Shown here: positions 25,068 to 33,093 of the stretch, in pieces
Numbering within the stretch: position 1 is the first letter of the stretch
How the letters are laid out: the number at the start of each line of letters is the position of its first letter
Position numbers and translations under genes: made by a program
The notes under the pieces: generated by a model
Database searches by the model: none
Seen by the model: only the letters and a program-made list of their open reading frames with translations
Told to the model about the DNA's origin: nothing
Assembly: GCF_013280595.1 (NCBI RefSeq)
Contig: NZ_JAAATY010000011.1
Span: 186,001 to 250,000 of the forward strand
DNA length: 64,000 nt
Reading direction: 5' to 3'
DNA from: Kibdelosporangium persicum
GTDB taxonomy: Bacteria; Actinomycetota; Actinomycetes; Mycobacteriales; Pseudonocardiaceae

Positions 25068-26285
25068 GTGGCCTCCACGCTTCCCCCTGGTGATCCCGCC
25101 CCGGCCGACGGCACGCTGCCGCCCGAGGCGGTCGCCGGGCTGGGCAGCAGACCCTTCGGGGTCTACGTCCATGTGCCGTTCTGCGCGACCCGCTGCGGGT
25201 ACTGCGACTTCAACACGTACACCGCCGGTGAGCTGGGGACTTCCGCCTCGCCGCAGTCGTGGCTCGAGGCTCTGCGCCGCGAGCTCGACCTGGCCGCTCG
25301 TGTCCTGGGATCGGCGCCTCCGGCGAGCACGGTCTTCGTCGGCGGCGGGACGCCGTCGCTGCTCGGCGCCGACGGGCTGGCGTCGGTGCTGGACGCGGTC
25401 CGCGGCGCGTTCGGCCTCACCTCGGCGGCGGAGGTCACCACCGAGGCGAACCCGGAGTCGACGTCCCCCGAGTTCTTCGCCGAGATCCTGCGAGCCGGTT
25501 ACACCCGGGTGTCGTTGGGCGCCCAGTCCGTGGCGCCGCACGTGCTGCGGATCCTGGACCGCAAGCACACACCCGGCCGGCCGGTCGCCGCGGCGGGCGA
25601 GGCCCGGGCCGCCGGGTTCGAGCACCTGAACCTGGATCTGATCTACGGCACGCCGGGGGAGCGGCCGGACGACCTGCAGGCGTCGCTGGACGCGGTGCTC
25701 GACGCCGGAGTCGACCACGTGTCGGCGTACGCGTTGATCATCGAGGAAGGCACGGCCATCGAGCGGCGCATCCGCCGTGGCGAGTTGCCGTCGACGGACG
25801 ACGACGTACTGGCCGAGCGGTACGAGCAGGTCGACTCGGTGCTGTCCACGAGTGGCTTCCGGTGGTACGAGGTGTCGAACTGGGCGGCGTCCGTGGCCGC
25901 TCGCTGCCAGCACAACCTCAACTACTGGCGCGGCGGTGACTGGTGGGGCGCCGGGCCGGGAGCACACAGCCACGTCGGTGGTGTGCGGTGGTGGAACGTC
26001 AAGCACCCGGCGCGATACGCCGCGACCCTCGCGGAAGGCAGATCACCGGCCGCCGCGCGGGAGATCCTGTCCGAAGAGGACCGTCGGGTCGAGCGCGTGT
26101 TGCTCGAACTCCGCCTGGCGGAAGGACTTCCGCTGGGCGTGCTCGACGAGTCCGGCGTGGCCGAGGCGAAGGTCGCGGTGTCCGACGGGCTGCTCAGCCA
26201 GTCCGCGTTCGACGCGGGCCGCGCCGTGCTGACCGACGAAGGCCGGCTGCTCGCCGACGGGATCGTGCGCCGCCTGTTGCCCTAA
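25068..26285 (+). CDS. hemW: Heme chaperone HemW (radical SAM)
   Basis: 405 residues from GTG. The radical SAM motif CxxxCxxC reads CATRCGYC (Cys39, 43, 46), and HPFC/HVPF-type heme-associated sequence HVPFC precedes it. The extra fourth Cys of coproporphyrinogen dehydrogenase HemN (CxxxCxxCxC) is absent (CGYCDF), so HemW, a heme-transfer chaperone for respiratory proteins, is the better name. The C-terminal HemN-type domain is complete. Actinobacterial order normally puts it near lepA and hrcA, as here. Confidence 0.93.
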   Translation: MASTLPPGDPAPADGTLPPEAVAGLGSRPFGVYVHVPFCATRCGYCDFNTYTAGELGTSASPQSWLEALRRELDLAARVLGSAPPASTVFVGGGTPSLLGADGLASVLDAVRGAFGLTSAAEVTTEANPESTSPEFFAEILRAGYTRVSLGAQSVAPHVLRILDRKHTPGRPVAAAGEARAAGFEHLNLDLIYGTPGERPDDLQASLDAVLDAGVDHVSAYALIIEEGTAIERRIRRGELPSTDDDVLAERYEQVDSVLSTSGFRWYEVSNWAASVAARCQHNLNYWRGGDWWGAGPGAHSHVGGVRWWNVKHPARYAATLAEGRSPAAAREILSEEDRRVERVLLELRLAEGLPLGVLDESGVAEAKVAVSDGLLSQSAFDAGRAVLTDEGRLLADGIVRRLLP

Positions 26286-26974
26286 GCCTTGATCAGCGCG
26301 TCCAGTCCGGCGATGAACGTGTCGATCGCGAACTCGAAGCGCTCGTGCGCGGTCTGCGCCGAGAACAGCGGTCCGATGGCGATCAGGTTCGGGAACGTCC
26401 CCGCGGGCAGCGACCGCACGTACTCGGTCATCTGACGGGCGCGTTCGGCCATCTCCTCCTGGGAACCGTCCCGCCACGAGGTCACCTCGACCGCGTAGGC
26501 CTTGCCGTACAGGCCAAGCGCGTCGAACGCCCACGCCGCCTGGGATTCCGACAGCCCACCGGCGCGCAGGATCGCCAGCATCGCCTCGCCGTGGCGCAAG
26601 GCGTTGGGGCCGGCGGGGATCATCGCGTTCATCACGACCGCGGCGATCCCCGGATAAGCGATCATCGCCTTCACCTGACCGAAGCACAGCTCTTTCAGTT
26701 GGTCCCGCCAGCGCGCCGGATCCGCTTCGGGCAGCTCCACATCGCCGAGGACGCGGTCGAACATCAGCTCGCACAGCTCGTCGCGGTTGCGGACGTGCGC
26801 GTACAGCGAGGCCGGTCCGGTGTTCAGCGCCTGGGCGACCCGGCGCATCGACAGCGCCTCGATGCCTTCCTTCTCCAGCAGGCCCAGCGCCGTGTCGACG
26901 ATCTTGTCGCGGCTCAGCGGCTGTCGTACGGGCTTACGGGCGCCCGTGCGCCACGGCGGGTCCGGTAGCTCCAC
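26282..26974 (-). CDS. TetR family repressor
   Basis: 230 residues from a GTG start. N-terminal TetR helix-turn-helix (about 20-65: IVDTALGLLEKEGIEALSMRRVAQALNTGPASLYAHVRNR in outline) and a C-terminal ligand/dimer domain of the TetR_C type. Divergent from the FAD monooxygenase gene; the 82-bp gap holds two palindromes overlapping a good promoter. It most likely represses the monooxygenase and itself and releases on an aromatic ligand. Tail-to-tail with hemW, overlapping by 4 bp. Confidence 0.9.
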   Translation of the reverse strand: MELPDPPWRTGARKPVRQPLSRDKIVDTALGLLEKEGIEALSMRRVAQALNTGPASLYAHVRNRDELCELMFDRVLGDVELPEADPARWRDQLKELCFGQVKAMIAYPGIAAVVMNAMIPAGPNALRHGEAMLAILRAGGLSESQAAWAFDALGLYGKAYAVEVTSWRDGSQEEMAERARQMTEYVRSLPAGTFPNLIAIGPLFSAQTAHERFEFAIDTFIAGLDALIKA

Positions 26975-26987
26975 GCGAGCACTCTAC

Positions 26988-27042
26988 TTGACACGAACAT
27001 CGTTCGTAGATAGAACGGTGTTCGTCGAGTCGAACACCGTTC
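26988..27042 (+). promoter_or_regulatory. Monooxygenase promoter with two TetR-type operators
   Basis: -35 TTGACA (26988-26993) and -10 TAGAAC (27011-27016) with 17-bp spacing. Operator 1: ACGAAC-ATC-GTTCGT (26993-27007) inside the spacer. Operator 2: 12-bp arms GAACGGTGTTCG and CGAACACCGTTC (27013-27024, 27031-27042) across the -10 and start site. Both share the GAAC/GTTC half-site. Confidence 0.75.
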
Positions 27043-27056
27043 GTTATGGAGGAATC

Positions 27057-28568
27057 GTGGACGTGTTGGTGGTTGGCGCGGGCTTGTCCGGGCTGTCGAC
27101 GGCGATGTTCCTGGGGCTGCACGGTGTGCAGTCGCTGGTTGTCGAACGGCACGCCACTACGTCGCTGCATCCCAAAGCGCGAGGGCAGTTCCCGCAGACC
27201 ATGGAGGTGTTACGGCTGGCGGGAGTCGATCAGCGGGTGATCGACGCGTCCCCGCCGGACTTCGAATTCCGGATCATCGTCGCCCCGTCGGCCGCCGGGC
27301 CGGTCTTCACCGAGATCCTGGTCGACAGCGAAGGTCCTGACCTCAGTGCGTTCTCGTCGGCGGGCTGGGCCAACACCAGTCAGGAACGACTCGAGCCGAT
27401 CCTCGCCGGCCGCGCCCGTGAGCTCGGCGCCACCATCCGCTTCCGCACCGAACTGGTCGGGTTCACCCAGGACCAGGACGGAATCACGGCGTTGCTGCGT
27501 GACCTGGAGACGGGACGTGAGGAGACCGTCCAAGCCGGGTACATGGTCGGCGCGGACGGCCACCGCAGCCCGATCCGTCAGGCGCTGGGCATCGGCGTGA
27601 CCGGACGGGGCGTGCTCGGCACCGGCGTCGGCGCGATCTTCGAGGCGGACCTGTCGGCCATGTTGCCGCGCAACGCGTTGGTGTACCTGCGGAATCCTGA
27701 CCTGCCCGGTGGCGGTGGCACGCTGGTGAGCACCGACGAACCGGGACGGTATTCGCTCGGGGTCGGCGCGGGGGAGTACACCGACGAACGCTGGATCGAG
27801 ACGATCCGGGTCGCCGCCGGTGTTCCGGGTCTGGACGTGCGGCTGGTGGAAGTCGGCGGCAACACCGACATGAAGCAGTGGGTGGCGGACCGGTTCAGCT
27901 CGGGACGTGTGCACCTGGTCGGCGACGCGGCCAGGGTGATGCCGCCGACCGGTGCCTTCGGCGGGAACACGGCGATCATGGACGGGTTCTGCCTGGCGTG
28001 GAAACTCGCGATGGTGGTCCGTGGTCAGGCAGGTCCTGGGCTGTTGGACAGCCACACGCCCGAACGGCGGCCGTACTCGCAGTACATCGCCGAACAGCAG
28101 TACACCTTCTATGTCCAGCGGATGCGTCCTGACCTGGATGACGGCACGCTGACGCCGATGGCCGACCCGATCTCGATGCTGTTCTTCGGCTATCGGCAGA
28201 TCAGCGACGCCGTCGTGCTCGAACCCGGCGATGAGGGCGAACTGCTGGAGGCCGCGCCGACCGGGCGTCCCGGCTCACGTGCTCCGCACGTCGTGCTGCC
28301 GGACGGGACCTCGACGATCGACCTGTTCGGCCGCGGCTTCGTCGTCCTGACCGGCTCCCAGGCCTGGGTTTCCCAAGCGGAGGCCCTTGGGCTGACAGCT
28401 CACTTGCTCGAAGGCGGCGACTGGGTGAAGGCCTACGGAGTGACGGAGTCGGGTGCGGTACTGGTGCGGCCGGACTTCTTCGTGGCCTGGCGCACGCCGG
28501 ACGCCCACGGAGACCTCGCGGCCGGCCTTCACGACGTCCTGAAGTTGAGCGAATTAGGCTCAAGTTAG
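27057..28568 (+). CDS. FAD-dependent aromatic-ring monooxygenase
   Basis: 503 residues from the GTG at 27057 (GGAGGA upstream). Class A flavin monooxygenase: GxGxxG at 7-12, the DG motif in GADGHRSPIRQ, and the GD motif in VHLVGDAARVMPPTGAFGGN. A C-terminal thioredoxin-like domain (about 395-503) as in phenol hydroxylase and polyketide hydroxylases such as RdmE/MhqA types. Hydroxylates an aromatic compound with NAD(P)H and O2. The TetR gene beside it suggests induction by substrate or a toxic aromatic or antibiotic. Confidence 0.9.
   Translation: MDVLVVGAGLSGLSTAMFLGLHGVQSLVVERHATTSLHPKARGQFPQTMEVLRLAGVDQRVIDASPPDFEFRIIVAPSAAGPVFTEILVDSEGPDLSAFSSAGWANTSQERLEPILAGRARELGATIRFRTELVGFTQDQDGITALLRDLETGREETVQAGYMVGADGHRSPIRQALGIGVTGRGVLGTGVGAIFEADLSAMLPRNALVYLRNPDLPGGGGTLVSTDEPGRYSLGVGAGEYTDERWIETIRVAAGVPGLDVRLVEVGGNTDMKQWVADRFSSGRVHLVGDAARVMPPTGAFGGNTAIMDGFCLAWKLAMVVRGQAGPGLLDSHTPERRPYSQYIAEQQYTFYVQRMRPDLDDGTLTPMADPISMLFFGYRQISDAVVLEPGDEGELLEAAPTGRPGSRAPHVVLPDGTSTIDLFGRGFVVLTGSQAWVSQAEALGLTAHLLEGGDWVKAYGVTESGAVLVRPDFFVAWRTPDAHGDLAAGLHDVLKLSELGSS
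28545..28563 (+). promoter_or_regulatory. HAIR-like element (possible HspR operator)
   Basis: Perfect inverted repeat TTGAGC-N7-GCTCAA. It matches the TTGAG-N9-CTCAA core of HAIR (CTTGAGT-N7-ACTCAAG), the HspR operator of actinobacteria. It overlaps the 3' end of the monooxygenase gene and lies about 85 bp before the hsp20 start. Confidence 0.5.
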
Positions 28569-28648
28569 GGAACAAAGCTTGACTCAACCTCGTTGACACC
28601 GGTGTTCGGCCAGGGTGGCCGAAAGGTGTGATGGGAGGTTTGAGGATC

Positions 28649-29062
28649 ATGGCGCTGCCTGCTGTTCGTACGCTGGACCGCTGGGACCCGTTCCGTGAGT
28701 TCGACAGCCTGTTCACGCAGCTGAGCCGGTACGACCGGGAGGGATGGGCACCCCTGGCGGACGTGACCGAGACCGAGACCGGCTACGTCGTCGAGCTCGA
28801 CGTTCCGGGCGTCCGGCGCGAGGACGTCACCGTCGACCTGACCGGCACCGACCTGTCGGTCACCGGTGAGCTCAAGGAGCGCGAGAAGGTGGGCCTGTTC
28901 CGGCACCGCACTCGCCGCACCGGCAAGTTCTCCTACCGGTTGTCACTGCCGCGTGACCTGGACGCCGACAAGGTGGCGGCCAAGCTCGCCGACGGCGTGC
29001 TGACCGTCACGGTCGCCAAGAAGGACGCGGCCAAGCCACGCCGCATCGAGATCACCGCGTAG
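28649..29062 (+). CDS. hsp20: Small heat shock protein, Hsp20 family
   Basis: 137 residues, an ATP-independent chaperone. An alpha-crystallin domain (about 37-125) has the LDVPGVRREDV strand, the GELKEREK region and the LADGVLTVTVAKK terminal strand. The short N-terminal arm contains DPFREFDSLF. Start at the ATG 28649, 10 nt after GGAGG; ATG 28631 is possible. A HAIR-like palindrome upstream suggests HspR control, in keeping with the Acr2-type genes of mycobacteria. Confidence 0.93.
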   Translation: MALPAVRTLDRWDPFREFDSLFTQLSRYDREGWAPLADVTETETGYVVELDVPGVRREDVTVDLTGTDLSVTGELKEREKVGLFRHRTRRTGKFSYRLSLPRDLDADKVAAKLADGVLTVTVAKKDAAKPRRIEITA

Positions 29063-29546
29063 TGCGGGTGGCCGGGACCGGCCGGGTGCTGCTGGCCGGC
29101 ATGTCACACGGGACCGTCACCTTGGCGGACCCGTACCGCTGTTGCAGGCTCTCGACCAGATCGGCGGTCTGACCGGCGTAGGACACCATCAGCGTAGCCA
29201 CCGCGGGCATCGACTCCGGCCGGGCCCGCGCGAGCAGCTCCGGCTGATCGGCGAACGCGCGCTTGAACCGCTCGTAGTTCTGCGCCTTGGTCATGAACGA
29301 GGCGTAGTGGAACCGGGAGTCGTTCTCCAGGTCGTTCGACGCCTGCTCCATCTCGGCGTCGGTGTCGAACAGGATCTCGATGCTGTCCTGGCAGTTCGGC
29401 GGCCGGGCCGGGTCGCGGGTCGCGAAGGAGTCGTACGGCTGCGGCTCTGTGCGCTGCGGCTGTCTCGCGGTCAGGATGATGACCGCCGCGCCCGCGATGG
29501 CCAGCGCGACCACGGCGATGATCGACAGGAGCAGGCGGGGCTTCAC
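29052..29546 (-). CDS. Lipid-facing protein with FtsX-like extracellular domain
   Basis: 164 residues. An N-terminal membrane anchor or signal (about 5-26) is followed by a single extracytoplasmic domain resembling the FtsX extracellular domain: IEILFDTDAEMEQASNDLENDS and a central YERFKRAFADQPELLARARPE segment. The four-TM permease part of FtsX is absent, so this is a stand-alone domain. Two Cys (one at about 52, one near 149) could form a disulfide. Role unknown; FtsX domains bind peptidoglycan hydrolases. Overlaps hsp20 tail-to-tail by 11 bp. Confidence 0.7.
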   Translation of the reverse strand: MKPRLLLSIIAVVALAIAGAAVIILTARQPQRTEPQPYDSFATRDPARPPNCQDSIEILFDTDAEMEQASNDLENDSRFHYASFMTKAQNYERFKRAFADQPELLARARPESMPAVATLMVSYAGQTADLVESLQQRYGSAKVTVPCDMPASSTRPVPATRTTR

Positions 29547-29587
29547 ATCTCGACCGTAACGCAGTCAGCGTGTGGCGGTCGTCCAGG

Positions 29588-29959
29588 TCAGGATTCGGCC
29601 TGCGGCGGCGCCTTGTGCGGATCGGCGGACGACATGGCCCGCGCGCCGAGTTCGACCAGGCGCGCGCCGAGCCGGACGCGACCGGTGACGTCGTCGGCCT
29701 CCAGGTACTTCAGTTCCTTGAGCGTGTGCACGATCCGGTAGATCGCGCTGCGCGACAGGCCCAGTTGCGTGGCGATCGCGTTCGTGGAGATCTCCTGGCG
29801 CAGCCCGACGTGCTCCAGCACGGCCAGCCCGCGCTCCAGCGTTCCGGTGTGGCTTTTCCTCTCCTTCCCGGCCGGGGGCACGGACGCCTCCTGTGGGGTC
29901 CCGTTGCTGATCGGGACGACATCCCGGTACAGGTTCTCAGCGAGCGAGCCAGCCACCAT
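29588..29959 (-). CDS. IclR-type HTH protein lacking the effector domain
   Basis: 123 residues. The winged HTH of IclR regulators is clear ([11 protein letters not shown], then [28 protein letters not shown], about 40-95), but the roughly 170-residue ligand domain is absent and the protein ends after a short polar tail. Full IclR proteins are about 250 residues, so this is truncated or a naturally short form. It follows and overlaps the broken SDR gene by 23 bp and probably once regulated it. DNA binding might survive, ligand sensing should not. Confidence 0.7.
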   Translation of the reverse strand: MVAGSLAENLYRDVVPISNGTPQEASVPPAGKERKSHTGTLERGLAVLEHVGLRQEISTNAIATQLGLSRSAIYRIVHTLKELKYLEADDVTGRVRLGARLVELGARAMSSADPHKAPPQAES

Positions 29960-30700
29960 CCACCGCCAATACGTGTCCAGTTACGTAGTCAGAAGCCGAA
30001 CCGGCCAGGAACACCGCGGCGCCGCCGAGATCCTCCGGGGAGCCCCACCGGCCCATCGGGATACGACCCACGATTTCCGCGTGCGCCGCTGATCGGCGCG
30101 CAGCGCCGCGGTGTTGTCCGTCGCGAAGTAGCCAGGGGCTATCGCGTTGACTTGTACGTTGCTTGCTGCCCATTCGTTGGCCAGCGTCTTCGTCAGCCCC
30201 GCGACCGCGTGCTTGCTCGCGGTGTACGCGGCGACCCTGATCCCGCCCTGGAAGCTGAGCAGGGAGGCGATGGTGATGACCTTGCCGGAGCGCCGCCGCA
30301 GCATCGGCGCGGCGACCGTCTTGGTCAGCTCGAAGACCGAGTCGAGGTTGACCGACATGACCGCGCGCCAGTCCTCATAGGAATGGTCCGCCGCCGCCGA
30401 GCGCCGGATGATGCCCGCGTTGTTGACCAGGATGTCGATCCGGTGCTCCGCCAGGATCTCCCGCGCCTTGGCGGAGACGTCCGCCGGCTCGGACAGGTCC
30501 ACAGTGACCACAGTGGAGCTACGGCCGTGCGCCTCGATCTCCCGCCGCACGGGGCCGAAGTCGCCGCCGTGGCCGAGCAGCACCACATCCGCGCCGGCCC
30601 CGGCCAGGGCGACCGCGACCGCCCGGCCGATGCCGGTGCGGGCCCCGGTCACCAGTGCGGTCCGGCCCGCCAGCGAGAAAAGGCTGTCCAGGTAACTCAT
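29937..30700 (-). pseudogene. Short-chain dehydrogenase, frameshifted near the 3' end
   Basis: Classical SDR of about 250 residues in two frames. The 5' part has TGARTGIGRAVA (NAD(P) binding), NNAG, catalytic Ser in the [12 protein letters not shown] segment and YTASK. Near 30083-30090 one base appears to be missing, and the family tail ([19 protein letters not shown] ... VDGGWLAR) continues in the next frame. Closest in pattern to 2-deoxy-D-gluconate 3-dehydrogenase/KduD-like enzymes. Unshifted, the protein would end in nonsense about 35 residues later. Real mutation or sequencing error. Confidence 0.75.
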
Positions 30701-30894
30701 CGCGGGTCCGCCACGGAACCGGTGTCGTTCCCGGCCAGGTGGTTCCGGCGCGGCGCCGCGGTGCCGAACCCGCGTGCCTCCGCCGGGCTGGTCGAGTACC
30801 GCACGTCGACGGTTCCTCCAATGCGCGTTGACCGGGACGGTGAACCGATGATCGAGGGCGAACGTTAACAAACCTGCCAAACCCAGGGAAGGTT

Positions 30895-30909
30895 TAGACC
30901 ACTGGTCCA
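30895..30909. promoter_or_regulatory. Operator-like palindrome upstream of the SDR gene
   Basis: TAGACCACTGGTCCA contains GACCA-C-TGGTC, the type of symmetric site used by GntR/FadR-family regulators. It is 195 bp ahead of the SDR start, in a 269-bp gene-free gap. No cognate GntR gene is in the window. Confidence 0.35.
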
Positions 30910-30969
30910 TTCGGGTGGTCGTCGGGGACGGCGCCCGGATCTCCGCTGTGAGGCGCTGAACAGGTGAGA

Positions 30970-32070
30970 TCAGCCCGCGCCGTGGATCAGCCGGAGTTTG
31001 GGCCGTGCGTCGGTCAGTCCGATCAACATCCGCAACCGAGGCAGTCCAATGTGGAGCCGTTCGGCCAGGGCGGGCAACGTGAGGCCGTTCGCGGCGGCCA
31101 GATCGATGGCCAGTCGCAGCAGTTCCGGTTGCTCACCCGGATAACCGGAGTTGACCGGCTCGTCCGTGCGCCAGCCGAGCCTGGTGAGCGCGGCCATCAC
31201 GCGTCGCAGCGTGGATTCGCTGTAGACGCCCAGATCCTTGCCCCGGTACGCCAGCGCGACGGTCGAGACCCCGTAGGCGTCGGCGAGTTCCTTGAGCGCG
31301 GCGATGTCGGCGGGTGACGGCAACTGGTCCCGGATCTCGTCGGCGGGCATGAGGAACTCGGCGGCGAACAGATTCGCCTCGCGTTCGTGCCGCGGGCTTC
31401 CGGGCTCCGGTTCCGGATGCAGCAACAGGTGCCCCAGCTCGTGCGCGACCGAGAACCGCTGACGCATCGGATTTCCCTTGTACGTCAACGCGATGACCGG
31501 CCGGCCGTGCAGTGCGGACGAGAAGGCGTCGATGGTGTCGCTGTCCAGCATGGGAATGCGGGTGGTGACGATCCCGCGCGCTTCGAGGTTGCGGACCAGG
31601 TGCGCGGTTGGCCCGGCGTACACGCTCCACGCCTTGCGTACCGTGCGTGCTGTCGTGGCAGGGTCGCCGTGCGGGATGCCCATCGGAATGCCGACGTCCA
31701 CCGCGGGGAGCTCGATCACCCGGTCCAGTTGTTCGACGATCTCCCACAGCAGCTCGACATGGGCGAGCGCCTGCTGGCGTTGCACCGCCGTCGTCGCCCG
31801 CAGTGAACGGAAGTGCGCCTGTGCCGTGTCCAGGTGCAGCTGCGGCCGGCCGACCGTGAAGAACGACGGCGGAACCCCCAGGGCCTCGGCGCACCGCGCC
31901 ACTGTCCCGGCGCTCGGCCGCGACTGGCCCAGCTCGTACTGCGACACCGCCGCCGCGGTCCGGTCGATCGCCTCGGCGAGGTCCCGTTTCCGCCACCCGG
32001 CGAGTTCCCGCGCCATCGTCAGCCGGGCGGGCGCGAACGCCTGGGCGGCCGCGGCGGCATCCGGGTACAC
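30970..32070 (-). CDS. Xre HTH - ImmA/IrrE metallopeptidase fusion
   Basis: 366 residues. N-terminal Xre-type helix-turn-helix (about 18-72, with RKRDLAEAIDRTAAAVSQYE in the recognition region), then an ImmA/IrrE (COG2856) zinc peptidase domain with HELGH at 210-214 and the downstream REANLFAAEFLMP helix supplying the third ligand. Such proteins cleave repressors in ICE, phage and stress circuits. It sits 95 bp downstream of an unknown gene on the same strand, probably its partner. No integrase is nearby. Confidence 0.88.
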   Translation of the reverse strand: MYPDAAAAAQAFAPARLTMARELAGWRKRDLAEAIDRTAAAVSQYELGQSRPSAGTVARCAEALGVPPSFFTVGRPQLHLDTAQAHFRSLRATTAVQRQQALAHVELLWEIVEQLDRVIELPAVDVGIPMGIPHGDPATTARTVRKAWSVYAGPTAHLVRNLEARGIVTTRIPMLDSDTIDAFSSALHGRPVIALTYKGNPMRQRFSVAHELGHLLLHPEPEPGSPRHEREANLFAAEFLMPADEIRDQLPSPADIAALKELADAYGVSTVALAYRGKDLGVYSESTLRRVMAALTRLGWRTDEPVNSGYPGEQPELLRLAIDLAAANGLTLPALAERLHIGLPRLRMLIGLTDARPKLRLIHGAG

Positions 32071-32165
32071 GGTCGAGCTCCCGTCGGGTGGGCGGACAGG
32101 TGATCATCACTGGACGCGTGACATCGTGGTCCAAGTACGGAGAGTGGCGCCAACCGGGCGACCCG

Positions 32166-32846
32166 TCACCCAGCGGATCCGTGCCGCTGCTCCGTCCGTG
32201 GCCGGATCGGGATCTCCGGCGGCGACTGGTCGAACAGGGTCGGCCCCGACGGACTGCCCAGCCATGGACTGGCCTTGCCGGTCTCGGTGGCCGCGATGTC
32301 CTGCAACCGGACGACCCAGTCCCACGTGATGTGCCCGTCGACGAGGGTGCCCTGTCCGGCCCAGGCGTCGGTCAGCCCGCCTTCCTCGGTGCCCGCCCAC
32401 GGCAGCAGGAGCAGCTGCCGCCCGTCGAGCCAGGCGTCCCGTCTGCCGATCAGCGCCTCGTCCTCCCGGGGCGCCAGCAACTCCCGCCGCAGGTCGCTGA
32501 TGTCGCCCAGGGATCCGTGCGGGCCCGCGGGCGCGTTGAACTGGTACACCCCGACGTGGTCCAGCTTGAGCAGCACCGACTGGAACGCCGGATCGGCGTC
32601 GAACCCCGGGAGGTCGACACCCAGCGACTGCGCGGTCCGCAGCAGGTACTCGTAGCGGTCGGTGCCGAAGCTGGTGTTGTTGTTCCAGTTGCCCCGGTGG
32701 TTGTTCTTCCGCAACGGCTGGAGCTCGGCCGCGGCGTCGTGCGCGTCCTGCAGCCACTGGCAGATGTGTGTGACGAAGTCGAGCAGGTCCACCGGCCGGA
32801 GCAAGGCCGCCAGCCGCTCGACGTGCGCCGGATCGTTGCCCGTCAC
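32166..32846 (-). CDS. Hypothetical protein paired with the ImmA/IrrE gene
   Basis: About 226 residues from the GTG at 32846 (AGGAGGG close upstream); an ATG at 32903 would add 19 polar residues. Soluble, no signal or membrane segment, moderately acidic, with the Asn-rich stretch NWNNNTSFGTDRYEYLL and several Trp residues toward the C-terminus. No family recognised. Position ahead of the Xre-ImmA gene suggests it may be substrate, antitoxin-like partner or sensor for that protease. Confidence 0.65.
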   Translation of the reverse strand: MTGNDPAHVERLAALLRPVDLLDFVTHICQWLQDAHDAAAELQPLRKNNHRGNWNNNTSFGTDRYEYLLRTAQSLGVDLPGFDADPAFQSVLLKLDHVGVYQFNAPAGPHGSLGDISDLRRELLAPREDEALIGRRDAWLDGRQLLLLPWAGTEEGGLTDAWAGQGTLVDGHITWDWVVRLQDIAATETGKASPWLGSPSGPTLFDQSPPEIPIRPRTEQRHGSAG

Positions 32847-33093
32847 CACACCCTCCTCACTTGAGTCCTCGTGGCCGCCGTGCTGCCCCTGCTTGATTTT
32901 CACACGCGATCATGTCACCGCCGGGGAGGGGCGGTCGCCGGGCGTGTCGCCGTGGCCCAGGCCCTGAACACGCCGCCCCGGCCCGCCGGGAAGACGTGCT
33001 CCGGGCACTCGGCACCAAGTGGTGGCGCACACCCGGCGGGTGGCTCCGTAAACTTGAGGTGAGCAATGTCAGGGTCGAGCGGGGAGGGCAGTG

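Noticed and set aside
33000-33093. CIRCE element ahead of hrcA
   Set aside because: No TTAGCACTC / GAGTGCTAA pair or close variant is present.
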